A stretch of DNA of 64,000 bases from Bacteroidales bacterium (lineage in GTDB: Bacteria > Bacteroidota > Bacteroidia > Bacteroidales > P3): NCBI GenBank assembly GCA_017439185.1, contig JAFRTM010000012.1, positions 62,001 through 126,000 of the forward strand, written 5' to 3'. Position 1 is the stretch's first letter. Every line of letters starts with the position of its first letter. The notes below the pieces were generated by a model that saw nothing but the letters and a program-made list of their open reading frames with translations, ran no database searches and was not told the origin of the DNA. This document shows positions 9,701 through 16,582 of the stretch, piece after piece. A program made the translations under genes and the position numbers.

Positions 9701-9998
9701 AGTCTTTGGTTATCTCTTTTACCTCGTGGACTCCGTCAACGGGAGTGATGCAGATTCTACGTATCTTGCCATCTACCAGCATCTCGCAGGCACCACACTT
9801 GCCTATGCCACACTCGAGGGAACGGTTCCTCCCGTCGAGGCTGTGACTATGAACCGGATAACCTGCCTGATGCAACGCCGCTGCTATAGTATAGCCTTTG
9901 CGTCCTTGTACTTTCTTTCCTTCATACGAAAATTCCACAATCTCGCTTTGCGGGATGTCTAGAATTGGATGTGTTTCTATTTTATACATGGATACCAT
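6762..9998 (-). CDS. Multidomain 2Fe-2S / 4Fe-4S / double-FAD dehydrogenase (HcnABC/sarcosine-oxidase-like fusion)
   Basis: 1,078 residues. Domains in order: a 2Fe-2S ferredoxin-like domain with Cys63-x4-Cys68-x2-Cys71-x11-Cys83 as in HcnA and the sarcosine oxidase alpha N terminus; an FAD/NAD(P) reductase with GAGPAG near 123 and VGAGNIG near 270 (HcnB-like); a ferredoxin-type 4Fe-4S stretch near 465-530 (CNPCSFACP and CIGCMECVYQCP); a BFD-like 2Fe-2S domain near 610-670 (CHCEDV and GPCRGKRCIP); and a D-amino-acid-oxidase-type FAD domain from about 700 (AGGGIAGSG, C-terminal GLRGHGF). The set resembles subunits of amino-acid or hydroxyproline/sarcosine dehydrogenases joined in one chain. Substrate unknown. 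No signal peptide. An alternative start, MYKIET, lies three codons in. Promoter at 10047-10055. Confidence 0.85.
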   Translation of the reverse strand: MVSMYKIETHPILDIPQSEIVEFSYEGKKVQGRKGYTIAAALHQAGYPVHSHSLDGRNRSLECGIGKCGACEMLVDGKIRRICITPVDGVHEVKEITKDFMPSAEGEQPREVKIYKTKVAIIGAGPAGLACREQLNAFGIDNLVIDNNARIGGQFNMQTHQFFFFEKQKKFGGMRGFDIAKTLAGESQEGILLNYTVWDLLEGKRIAIKNIATQEMAYVDAEHLVVATGAVPFMPTFENDDVPGVYTAAVFQKMMNQEHTLLGKKVLTVGAGNIGYLTSYQGMQAGAHICAIIEAMPREGGFPVQANRVRRLGIPIMTGYTLVKAIPNADRTGVVGAVIAKCENFKAIPGTEQVLEGIDIINICTGLVPDNQLLTKGKDVFGLYTYGVGDAVRIGEGTSAVLRGKQAAYEVAQNMGLRFNYDDYLEISRQYIDSQQHPVRILEKPNLPTPERMKLKPFVQMDCLYGFACNPCSFACPQGAITKPTTSSTPTVDYDKCIGCMECVYQCPGLAIFGYNLEKQWCFLPIEYDIAEGTEVFLVDNNGAKVGEAVIEKILKKANKTNVARVKVSKLDGHEMTDVKGFIAKDRYPEPLKLESKEAKVDGKSYVCHCEDVTVEDLLKAVGERKYISVDELKHITRMGMGPCRGKRCIPRARQVLRSYGIEVVGDATPRAPLASQVTLGDVYNEKTKEVFVFPKANNVKREQVAVLIAGGGIAGSGLFRYFAEAGKNPVLINYSRGASWRNIGGGRPAFSNPDIADIAVHNHEIFKQIQSVHNINYKPTRYVNLVHDEATYKSLDASRAWSDAYMVERKDFKKEISPLWDDTKTTYTHALMTRDCWQASPGRVIDYIRGIAQQHGGRLFEDCELLHVQKNGSRVLALVRTHTGEYIEFDCEHFVNAMGWGAERFTDQLGIDTGLYPVKHQAFITRRLPMMGVNGDALDMIIDRRHYKGFSAVYGQQFLHTGQIIGCASPDCDSYEARQSLKYNSKEFLEIVSEVFSEWIPNLREVGFHAVWAGWYTEPRYIVDPEVGLLVGLRGHGFMLGQYLAKLYVEKYLGHEVPSYMEDLKLGGKGLSENAFK

Positions 9999-10046
9999 AT
10001 TGAAGATTAATAACTTGCATCATTTTACCTAATTTCTTAGGCGATA

Positions 10047-10055
10047 GCAAAATTA
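10047..10055 (-). promoter_or_regulatory. Promoter -7 element for the oxidoreductase
   Basis: TAATTTTGC on the minus strand, about 50 bases before the ATG at 9998. Confidence 0.55.
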
Positions 10056-10261
10056 TTACTTTTTTATGATATGGACAACTTTTTAGCCCACTTTTTTATC
10101 TATTTTTTTTATACTTCCTCTCAATCAACAACTTATGTCCTCAAATAAAAAATTCTCCTTCAACAAGCCTCTAAAAGTATAAAACAAGCAATTCCTTCGG
10201 CCTCGCCCAATCATCCCAAACAGACAAAACACTCTTAATAATCAGCAAGATATAAAAAAAA
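10056..10261. other. AT-rich intergenic stretch before tRNA-Leu
   Basis: Divergent spacer between the oxidoreductase promoter and the tRNA-Leu promoter. No gene, repeat or clear hairpin seen. Confidence 0.5.
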
Positions 10262-10294
10262 TTTGGTCAGTATAAAAAAAATAAGTACTTTTGC
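10262..10294 (+). promoter_or_regulatory. tRNA-Leu promoter
   Basis: TTTG at 10262-10265 and TACTTTTGC at 10286-10294, spaced 20 bases, matching the Bacteroidetes -33/-7 pair. The tRNA starts 29 bases later. The tRNA-Glu promoter at 43815 has nearly the same sequence. Confidence 0.8.
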
Positions 10295-10322
10295 AACCGA
10301 TTTCCGATAGCAGGAAACCGAT

Positions 10323-10405
10323 GCCCTGGTGGCGGAATGGTAGACGCGGTAGACTCAAAATCTGCTGTCAGCAATGGCGTGGGGGTTCAAGTCCCCCCCG
10401 GGGTA
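10323..10405 (+). tRNA. tRNA-Leu (anticodon CAA)
   Basis: Full cloverleaf: acceptor GCCCTGG/CCGGGGT, D-arm GGCGGAATGGTAGACGC, anticodon stem GTAGA/TCTGC with loop CTCAAAA (anticodon CAA, reads TTG), a class II variable arm (TGTCAGCAATGGCG), T-arm GGGGG-TTCAAGT-CCCCC and discriminator A. CCA is not encoded. Its 3' end is copied at the borders of the downstream island. Confidence 0.95.
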
Positions 10406-10567
10406 CAAGAGGGAAAGCAGTCAGATGACTGCTTTTTTTTCGTACCCGAGAGGGACTTGGAAGCGAGAGTAGTTTTAGTTAAAAGTGTGTTCTCGGGCGG
10501 CCTCTCGGCCTAGCCCTAATCGAAGCATCCACAGGACGCTTCTTCATTCCCCGGGGTACAAGAGGAT
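10393..10567 (+). repeat. Island-border repeat unit A with two copies of the tRNA-Leu 3' end
   Basis: Unit A starts with the tRNA 3' end (CCCGGGGTACAAGAGG), then the terminator hairpin, then a 113-base block from CGTACCCGAGAGGGACTTGG to CTTCTTCAT, and closes with CCCCGGGGTACAAGAGG at 10551-10565. The 120 bases 10441-10560 match 12501-12620 with only about seven differences. Within the block, CGTACCCGAGAGGGACTTGG looks like the reverse complement of another tRNA-type T-arm/acceptor end. Confidence 0.8.
10414..10440 (+). terminator. Terminator behind tRNA-Leu
   Basis: AAAGCAGTCA/TGACTGCTTT perfect 10 bp stem with a GA loop followed by a T-run. An equivalent hairpin (AAGCAGTCA/TGACTGCTT) recurs in the second repeat unit at about 12476-12500. 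Confidence 0.8.
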
Positions 10568-10762
10568 TTTGCAAGTAGTTCAAAATGAATAAAAAAAACA
10601 ATTTTTTTTATTTATCTCCCAAATTTGGTCATATTTTCGATAAAAGGAGTAAAAAAAAGGGAGTCTTTAGCTTCTGCTTTGCACAGAGAATATTAGCGGT
10701 ACATCCTTGCCGAAGGACAATAAAAATGGCGAAACAACGTTATTTAGAATAATTCAGATTCT
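10568..10762. other. Left arm of the island, noncoding
   Basis: AT-rich. Contains TTTGGTCATATTTT at 10624-10637, a word repeated three times on the right side of the island (12328-12370). No gene seen other than a very short ATG frame before 10763. Confidence 0.4.
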
Positions 10763-11002
10763 ATGAACAACGATAAATACCCTCACCTGTGGACACAGAA
10801 CCCGTCCCTCACTGACTGGCTGCTGAAGCTCGTGTACAAGGATGAGTGGGACCTCTTCGGCATCGCCGACGTGGGGCCGCTCAACGAGAAAGCGCGTCCC
10901 GGACGGCGACCCAAGGATCTTTGGCCGACAGCCAAAGCGATGCTGATGTTCGCCGTGGGGCAAACCTGCGATAAGCAGCACATCAAGGAGTTACTGAAAT
11001 AA
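10763..11002 (+). pseudogene. Truncated gene fragment, N terminus resembling QueG-like iron-sulfur proteins
   Basis: 79 residues starting MNNDKYPHLW. The segment DLFGIADV-x-PL followed by PGRRPKDLWPTAKAML is the pattern found near the N terminus of epoxyqueuosine-reductase-like 4Fe-4S proteins (GIAxx then GRRPxDLxPGAxSV), which normally continue for 200 or more residues with cysteine clusters. Here the frame ends shortly after, with CDKQHIKELLK. It is therefore probably a truncated remnant, possibly a deletion fusion with the tail of another gene. The permease starts 7 bases after its stop. It could alternatively be a short real gene of unknown role. Confidence 0.4.
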
Positions 11003-11009
11003 GATTCAT

Positions 11010-12251
11010 ATGACTATACAAGAATTCTTCAACGCGCTATTGGCAGTCATAAATGCAATGAGCCCCTATCTGTTGCTAGGTTTCCTCATTGCAGGAATAC
11101 TGCATATGTTTGTTCCGAAAACGTTTTACGCCAAATATCTCTCACGCGACAACAAACTGTCGGTGCTGTGGGCTGCCCTGTTGGGTGTGCCTCTGCCGCT
11201 CTGTTCGTGCGGTGTCATTCCCACAGCCGTAGGGCTGAAGAACGAGGGGGCATCGAAAGGGGCTGTGGCCTCGTTCCTTATCGCCACGCCGCAGACGGGC
11301 ATCGACTCCATCCTGGCCACCTTCTCGCTGATGGGGTTAGGTTTCGCAATAACGCGCCCCGTAGCCGCGCTGGTGACGGGTGTTTGTGGCGGTTTTCTGG
11401 TCAATCGCTTGGTGAAGGACAAAGAAGGGGAATACGTGGCAGAGGCAACGTGTAAAGTAGAAAGAGGCAACCGCCTCTGGCGTATTCTGAAGTATGCCTA
11501 CTTCGACATGATTCAAGACATCGGTCTGCGATTAGTCATCGGTCTATTAGTGGCCGCCCTCATCAATGTGGCCGTGCCCGATGAGTTCTTCCTCTCATTC
11601 GGCAAGCAGCCTTTGCTTCAGATGCTGGTCATCCTCGTGGTGGCGGTGCCGATGTACATCTGCTCCACTGGCAGCATCCCTGTGGCGACGGCGCTGATGA
11701 TGAAAGGCCTCTCGCCCGGAGCCGCCTTAGTGATGCTGATGGCCGGTCCTGCAGTCAACATCGCCTCCATCCTCGTGGTGCACAAGTCTATGGGTAGCCG
11801 CTTCACGTGGATTTACCTGCTCACCATAGTAGGGTTTTCCATCCTCTTTGGGCTGCTGATAAACGCTTTCGGCATCCATGCCGTCGGCGTGACTGAAGAT
11901 TGTGGTACGCACAGCGCCTGTTGCCCCTCGGAGACCGCCTCGCCCAGCGTCTTTCAAATCATCTGTTCGTCACTTTTAGTATTGTTCATCATAATAGCAT
12001 TGAGTATGAAATTCTTCAGCAAATTCAAAAAACAAGAAGTGGAATCCAACACGGTGATCTACACCGTCGAAGGCATGCATTGCAACCATTGTAAGGCCGC
12101 CTGTGAGCAGTCGGTCGGCAAAGTGAAAGGCGTCGCCTCCTGCGAGGCCACCCCCGCCGCCAACACCCTCGCTGTTACCGGCACCGCCTCTACCGACGAT
12201 GTGAGAAAAGCCGTTGAACAGGCTGGTTTTGAGTTCAAAGGAGTGAAATAG
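11010..12251 (+). CDS. SO_0444-type Cu/Zn efflux permease with C-terminal HMA domain
   Basis: 413 residues. The N-terminal ~320 residues are a membrane permease of the DUF318/ArsP_1 family (about eight membrane segments), with the family motif PLPLCSCGVIP near residue 65 and a second half MYICSTGSIPVATALM near 215, an internal two-fold repeat. The C-terminal 65 residues are a heavy-metal-associated domain with GMHCNHC and a ferredoxin-like pattern. Relatives are described as copper/zinc efflux proteins, so export of a soft metal across the inner membrane is the likely role, with the HMA domain binding the ion in the cytosol. It is the only intact cargo of the tRNA-Leu island. No metal regulator is present next to it. 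Confidence 0.85.
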   Translation: MTIQEFFNALLAVINAMSPYLLLGFLIAGILHMFVPKTFYAKYLSRDNKLSVLWAALLGVPLPLCSCGVIPTAVGLKNEGASKGAVASFLIATPQTGIDSILATFSLMGLGFAITRPVAALVTGVCGGFLVNRLVKDKEGEYVAEATCKVERGNRLWRILKYAYFDMIQDIGLRLVIGLLVAALINVAVPDEFFLSFGKQPLLQMLVILVVAVPMYICSTGSIPVATALMMKGLSPGAALVMLMAGPAVNIASILVVHKSMGSRFTWIYLLTIVGFSILFGLLINAFGIHAVGVTEDCGTHSACCPSETASPSVFQIICSSLLVLFIIIALSMKFFSKFKKQEVESNTVIYTVEGMHCNHCKAACEQSVGKVKGVASCEATPAANTLAVTGTASTDDVRKAVEQAGFEFKGVK

Positions 12252-12453
12252 TCAACAAAATCAATATCGACTGACCACCACCGTCGACATTTCCTACTGC
12301 GACCTCAACCAAAAAGACAATTTTGGGTTGGTCATAATTTGGTCATATTTTAGAAGATTTGTTGGTCATACTGCTTGAATTAAAGAGTTTCGGGAAAAGT
12401 TAAAACAAACAATATCAACCAATAAGAAATAACGAGGTACTCTTTTCAGAGTT
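12252..12453. other. Right arm of the island with TTTGGTCATA repeats
   Basis: About 200 noncoding bases with TTGGTCATA at 12328-12336, TTTGGTCATATTT at 12338-12350 and TTGGTCATA at 12362-12370, all in the same direction, matching the word at 10624. Such short direct repeats near att sites can be arm-type integrase binding sites; that is inference. Confidence 0.45.
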
Positions 12454-12620
12454 CCTCCCGGGGTACAAAAGGAAGAAGCAGTCATCTGACTGCTTCTTTT
12501 CGTACCCGAGAGGGACTTGGAAGCAAGAGTAGTTTTAGTTAAAAGAGTGTTCTCGGGCAGCCTCTCGGCCCAGCCCTAATCGAAGCATCCACAGGACGCT
12601 TCTTCATCCCCCGGGGTAGC
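12454..12620 (+). repeat. Island-border repeat unit B
   Basis: Begins with CTCCCGGGGTACAA, the copy of the tRNA-Leu 3' end, followed by a terminator-type hairpin (AAGCAGTCA TC TGACTGCTT, TTTT) and the same block as unit A (12501-12620 versus 10441-10560), and ends with CCCCCGGGGTAGCAA. Together with unit A it brackets about 1.9 kb of sequence. Confidence 0.8.
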
Positions 12621-12730
12621 AAAAGAAAGAAGGTCGCTTTTCTCAAGTGACCGTTTCCCTTTGAATACAAAATTTAACACCTCGAAAAAATAAATTTTGG
12701 CACTTTTTTTTCTATATAAAAAATAATGTG

Positions 12731-12739
12731 TAATTTTGC
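12731..12739 (+). promoter_or_regulatory. prs promoter -7 element
   Basis: TAATTTTGC 20 bases before the prs ATG. The T-rich run at 12704-12711 occupies the -33 position. Confidence 0.6.
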
Positions 12740-12759
12740 AGCCGCAAAAAAGAACAGCA

Positions 12760-13761
12760 ATGGAGACAAAAAAGAACGATAAAGTATTTATTTTCGCGGG
12801 TCGTGCGACTAAAGACCTTGCGACTAGAGTGGCCGAAAGTTACGGCATTCCTCTCGGAAAATCGGAAGTTTTCCAGTATGCCGACGGCGAATTCCAACCC
12901 TCTTTCGAGGAAACCATCCGTGGCGGTATCGTGTTCATCATTCAGTCCACCATACCTCCCACCGACAACCTCTTCGAACTCCTTATGATGATTGATGCCG
13001 CCAAACGCGCAAGCGCCGACAAGGTGGTAGCAGTCATCCCCTACTACGGATTCGCCCGTCAGGACCGTAAAGACAAACCCCATGTCCCCATCGCTTCCAA
13101 ACTCATCGCCGACATGCTTCAGGCATCCGGCGTTGACCGCGTCGTGACCATGGACCTCCACGCCGACCAGATACAGGGCTTCTTCAACATCCCGGTAGAC
13201 CACCTCTTCGGCAGCTCCATCTTCATGCCTTACATCCGCGAGGTCCTGAACGTCGAAGACGTCATGTTCGCTTCCCCCGACCTGGGCGGTAGCCGCCGCG
13301 CCGGCATGTACGCCAAAACCATGGGCAACAGCTTCGTGATGTGCTACAAGCACCGCAACAAACCCAACGAGATTGGCGAGATGCGCCTCATCGGCGACGT
13401 CGAAGGCAAAGACGTAATCCTCCTCGACGACATCATCGACACCGGCTCCACCATCTGCAAGGCAGCTGAGATCATCAAGCAGAACGGTGCCAAGAGCGTC
13501 CGCGCCATGATCACCCATGCAGTACTCTCCAACGGCCACAAGGGCGACGCCATCGAGAAAATCGAAAACTCCGTACTCGAGGAACTGGTCGTCTCCGACA
13601 CCATCCCTCTCCGCCGTCCCTCACCCAAGATACACGTACTGCCTACCGACTGGCTCCTCGCCGAGTCGCTCCGCTGCATCGTGAACTACGAGTCCATCGA
13701 CAACCTCTACGAAAACACCATCCATCGTAAAGGCATTCCTCAGAAAATTCATAACAGTTAA
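12760..13761 (+). CDS. prs: Ribose-phosphate pyrophosphokinase
   Basis: 333 residues. Makes PRPP from ribose 5-phosphate and ATP for purine, pyrimidine, NAD, His and Trp synthesis; cytosolic hexamer in known members. Seen: ADGEF near residue 42, the YYGFARQDRKDKP flexible/ATP loop near 96-108, MDLHADQIQGFF near 131, and the PRPP-binding signature ILLDDIIDTGSTI near 221. The start METKKNDK was preferred because it follows the promoter at a normal distance; the longer frame begins inside the promoter. rplY follows after 48 bases. Confidence 0.97.
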   Translation: METKKNDKVFIFAGRATKDLATRVAESYGIPLGKSEVFQYADGEFQPSFEETIRGGIVFIIQSTIPPTDNLFELLMMIDAAKRASADKVVAVIPYYGFARQDRKDKPHVPIASKLIADMLQASGVDRVVTMDLHADQIQGFFNIPVDHLFGSSIFMPYIREVLNVEDVMFASPDLGGSRRAGMYAKTMGNSFVMCYKHRNKPNEIGEMRLIGDVEGKDVILLDDIIDTGSTICKAAEIIKQNGAKSVRAMITHAVLSNGHKGDAIEKIENSVLEELVVSDTIPLRRPSPKIHVLPTDWLLAESLRCIVNYESIDNLYENTIHRKGIPQKIHNS

Positions 13762-13809
13762 ACAATATAATTATTAACCGAGGGATTTCCCTCACTAAAA
13801 CACAAAACA

Positions 13810-14391
13810 ATGAGAATAGTATCTATGAGCGGTTCTCTCCGCGAGAACGTAGGGAAAAAAGATGCTAAAGCATTGCGCCGCCAGGACCTCGTTCCTTGCG
13901 TGATGTACGGCAAAGGCGAACAGATAATGTTTGCTCTCAAACAGACCGATTTCCAGCGCATCCTCTTCAACCCGGAGCCTTGCTTCGTCGAAATCGACCT
14001 CAACGGAACCAAGCACAGCGCTATGGTTAAAGAAATGCAGTTTCACCCAGTAAGCGACATCGTTTACCACTGCGACTTCTTCGAACTCACCGACGACAAA
14101 CCCATCGTCATGAGCATCCCCGTCCACACCACCGGCACCGCCGCTGGCGTCATGAAAGGCGGAAAACTGGTATTCAAACAGAAACGTCTAAACGTCAAAG
14201 CCATCCCCGCCAACATGCCTAGCGAGGTTCTCATCGACGTAACTCCCCTCGACATCGCACAGCGCGTAAAAGTCCAGGACATCCACGACGAGAAATACGA
14301 AATCCTCAACGTGAAGACCAGCGACGTCGTTGTCATCAACAGCACCCGCGCCGCAGCTACGGCTACCACCGAGACCACCGAAGAAGCATGA
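13810..14391 (+). CDS. rplY: 50S ribosomal protein L25 (CTC form)
   Basis: 193 residues, the long two-domain CTC/TL5 form of L25 that binds 5S rRNA. The N-terminal beta barrel shows GSLRENVGKKDAKALRRQDLVPCVMYG; the C-terminal domain has VHTTGTAAGVMKGGKL and the family's EVLIDVTPLDIAQRVKVQDI near residue 140-160. The tail is rich in Ala, Thr and Glu as is common in this group. Probably co-transcribed with prs, and closed by the terminator at 14418. Confidence 0.95.
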   Translation: MRIVSMSGSLRENVGKKDAKALRRQDLVPCVMYGKGEQIMFALKQTDFQRILFNPEPCFVEIDLNGTKHSAMVKEMQFHPVSDIVYHCDFFELTDDKPIVMSIPVHTTGTAAGVMKGGKLVFKQKRLNVKAIPANMPSEVLIDVTPLDIAQRVKVQDIHDEKYEILNVKTSDVVVINSTRAAATATTETTEEA

Positions 14392-14417
14392 AGTTGAGCT
14401 AAAAACTTTATCCATAA

Positions 14418-14454
14418 GAGTTCCACGCCTTCCAAGACGTGGAACTCACTTTTT
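14418..14454 (+). terminator. Terminator after rplY
   Basis: GAGTTCCACG pairs with CGTGGAACTC (10 bp), followed by ACTTTTT. Confidence 0.8.
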
Positions 14455-14477
14455 ATAAATAATACATTATATTATAT

Positions 14478-15356
14478 ATGCACAAAGCCGGTTTCGTAAA
14501 CATCATTGGCAACCCCAACGTCGGAAAGTCCACACTCATGAACGCACTCGTCGGCGAACGCCTCGCCATCATCACCAGCAAGGCACAGACCACCCGCCAC
14601 CGCATCATGGGCATCGTCAACGGCGCCGACTTCCAAATCGTTTACAGCGACACACCAGGCATCGTCAACCCTCACTACCGCCTCCACGAGCAAATGATGG
14701 GAGCCGTCAACTCTGCACTCCAGGACGCCGACCTCTTCCTCCTCGTCACCGAAGTCGGCGAACACTTCAAAAACGAAGAAGTCCTCCAGCGCATCATCGA
14801 CTCCAACACCCCGGTAATCCTCGTCATCAACAAGATAGACCTCTCCGACCAACAAACCATCATCCAGAAAATCAACCACTGGCAGCAACTCATCCCTCGC
14901 GCCACCGTAATACCAGCCTCCGCCACCGAACACTTCAACATCGACTCCATCTTCGACCGCATCGTCGAACTCCTCCCCGAAAACCCGCCCTACTTCCCCA
15001 AAGACGAACTCACCGACCGCTCCATGCGCTTCTTCGTAAGCGAAATCATCCGCGAAAAACTCCTCCTCTACTACCAGAAAGAAATCCCCTACTCCTGCGA
15101 AGTAGTCGTCGAAAGCTACGAAGAGAAAGAAGGTGTCGACCGCATAAGCGCCGTCATCTACGTCGAACGCGAAACGCAGAAACTCATCGTTATCGGCAAC
15201 AAAGGCCTCGCCATCAAGAAAGTAGGCACCGAAGCACGCAAAGACATCGAGGAATTCACAGGCAAAAAATGCTTCCTCCAGCTCTACGTCAAAGTCCTGA
15301 AAGACTGGCGCAACAGCGAACGCGCCCTAAAAGGCTTCGGCTACATCACCGAATAG
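14478..15356 (+). CDS. era: GTPase Era
   Basis: 292 residues. Era is an essential GTPase that helps mature 16S rRNA and the 30S subunit. G1 GNPNVGKST at 11-19, switch region TTRHRI, G3 DTPGIV near 58, G4 NKID near 117, then a C-terminal KH RNA-binding domain with the GNKGLAIKKVGTEARKDIE loop near 245. The usual length and all core motifs are present. Followed by a terminator shared with the convergent T9SS gene. Confidence 0.97.
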   Translation: MHKAGFVNIIGNPNVGKSTLMNALVGERLAIITSKAQTTRHRIMGIVNGADFQIVYSDTPGIVNPHYRLHEQMMGAVNSALQDADLFLLVTEVGEHFKNEEVLQRIIDSNTPVILVINKIDLSDQQTIIQKINHWQQLIPRATVIPASATEHFNIDSIFDRIVELLPENPPYFPKDELTDRSMRFFVSEIIREKLLLYYQKEIPYSCEVVVESYEEKEGVDRISAVIYVERETQKLIVIGNKGLAIKKVGTEARKDIEEFTGKKCFLQLYVKVLKDWRNSERALKGFGYITE

Positions 15357-15462
15357 GTCCTCTCCTGCACCGTTTCATGTCCTCGCACCGATGCGGAACC
15401 CGTCACACGACTGAAAACAGACTGCGCATATATTCGGGGAACATTTACAGGTGGTCAAAAAC

Positions 15463-15492
15463 AAAAGCGGGGTCGTCGGACTCCGCTTTTTT
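15463..15492. terminator. Bidirectional terminator between era and the T9SS gene
   Basis: AAAAGCGGGGTC/GACTCCGCTTTT, 12 bp with one G-U, loop GTCG, T-run on one side and A-run on the other, between convergent genes. Confidence 0.75.
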
Positions 15493-15518
15493 ATTTTGTC
15501 TGTTGATGGATATAAAAA

Positions 15519-16310
15519 CTATTTCACTACAAATTTACTTGTTTTGCCTTCGCATTCATATATGTAGAGTCCCGACGGGAAGGACGAGACATCAATCAAC
15601 ACTTCGTTGAAATGTGGACCAACAGAAACGGTTTGCACCAGTTTTCCGCTTGTATTATAGATGTGGATTTCAGAGGTGTTGTTGGATGACAAATGGTAGG
15701 GAAGGGTAACGGTGTTTGTTGTGGGATTAGGATAGGTATTACCTAAAGTGATTGTTTCTTGGCTCACCTCAGGAATAGATACTTGACCAGGCCCTGCACA
15801 GCGGTAAACGACGGTGGTATAGTTGTTGTCTTCGCGCATCATATAATAGATGCTGGCTCTTGTCTCATTGTTATGTGAATAATAACCACCGGCTTTTATA
15901 TAATAAGCTGAACCAAAATCTTGGATAACCGATCCATTCTCGTTCATAAGCCATAATTTGTATTGAGTATTGTCGTATGTGCCGTCTTGTTTCACAAAAG
16001 TGACAAACATTTCAATTAAATCATCGCTATTTATATACTGTTTGCTAAGCATAGAAACAGTACTTACATTATAACCAGAAGGAGGTGTGATAGTAAAAGT
16101 CTTGTATAAAGAAAAGTTCCAATTATACATGTAGTATGTGTACACTCCAGAAGAATTCTTTCCCCCATAGTTATAAGTACTGGGAATATCATAAGAACTC
16201 CCCCACCCAACATAACCAGTAGAACTTTGGAACGTATGTAGTTCTGTCAATTGAGCATTTGCTATCAAGCTAACGGCTATGAAAAGTGTGCAAAGAACGG
16301 TCTTTTTCAT
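15519..16310 (-). CDS. Secreted protein with T9SS type A sorting domain
   Basis: 263 residues. Signal peptide MKKTVLCTLFIAVSLIANAQ, a mature part of about 165 residues rich in Tyr, Ser and Asn with no recognised enzyme motif, and a C-terminal type A sorting domain from about residue 185: YPNPTTNTVTLPY, IHIYNTSGKLV, and SGLYIYECEG ending in KFVVK. Such domains direct proteins through the outer membrane by the type IX system and are removed on attachment. Its ATG overlaps the stop of the small gene at 16307 (ATGA), so the two are translationally coupled behind one leader. Function of the passenger unknown. Confidence 0.85.
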   Translation of the reverse strand: MKKTVLCTLFIAVSLIANAQLTELHTFQSSTGYVGWGSSYDIPSTYNYGGKNSSGVYTYYMYNWNFSLYKTFTITPPSGYNVSTVSMLSKQYINSDDLIEMFVTFVKQDGTYDNTQYKLWLMNENGSVIQDFGSAYYIKAGGYYSHNNETRASIYYMMREDNNYTTVVYRCAGPGQVSIPEVSQETITLGNTYPNPTTNTVTLPYHLSSNNTSEIHIYNTSGKLVQTVSVGPHFNEVLIDVSSFPSGLYIYECEGKTSKFVVK

Positions 16311-16582
16311 TGATTTACCTCCTCTAATAATGAATAACTTTGAATTAAGGTGCTATTGGGTTCGTAGTCACGGTCGCCACGCGATTTTGTACCGTAGTGT
16401 ACGGCCAAAGCTTTTGCGATGCCGCTGTTTACATTTCGGAGGTCTCTGCTCTCGGCCACCACATCAAGATAGTCTTTCATCAATTGTTTGTTGCATTGAA
16501 TGTAGCAGAACAAAGCGTCAATCGGGTTCTCTTCAAATTTTGCAATTGCATCTTGGCAAAATTGGTTCAAGGTTTTCGCCAT
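16307..16582 (-). CDS. Small conserved Bacteroidetes protein (91 aa), unknown role
   Basis: 91 residues from MAKTLNQFC. The reading frame is open further upstream, but those residues (CPTRIKG) come from the repeated leader element and the real start is the ATG at 16582, seven bases after the repeat. The sequence has DALFCYIQCNKQLMKDYLDVV, VNSGIAKALAVHYG and STLIQSYSLLEE, a pattern I recognise from small uncharacterised Bacteroidetes proteins that often lie near mobile or accessory genes. All-helical, cytosolic. Coupled by ATGA overlap to the T9SS-sorted gene. Confidence 0.65.
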   Translation of the reverse strand: MAKTLNQFCQDAIAKFEENPIDALFCYIQCNKQLMKDYLDVVAESRDLRNVNSGIAKALAVHYGTKSRGDRDYEPNSTLIQSYSLLEEVNQ

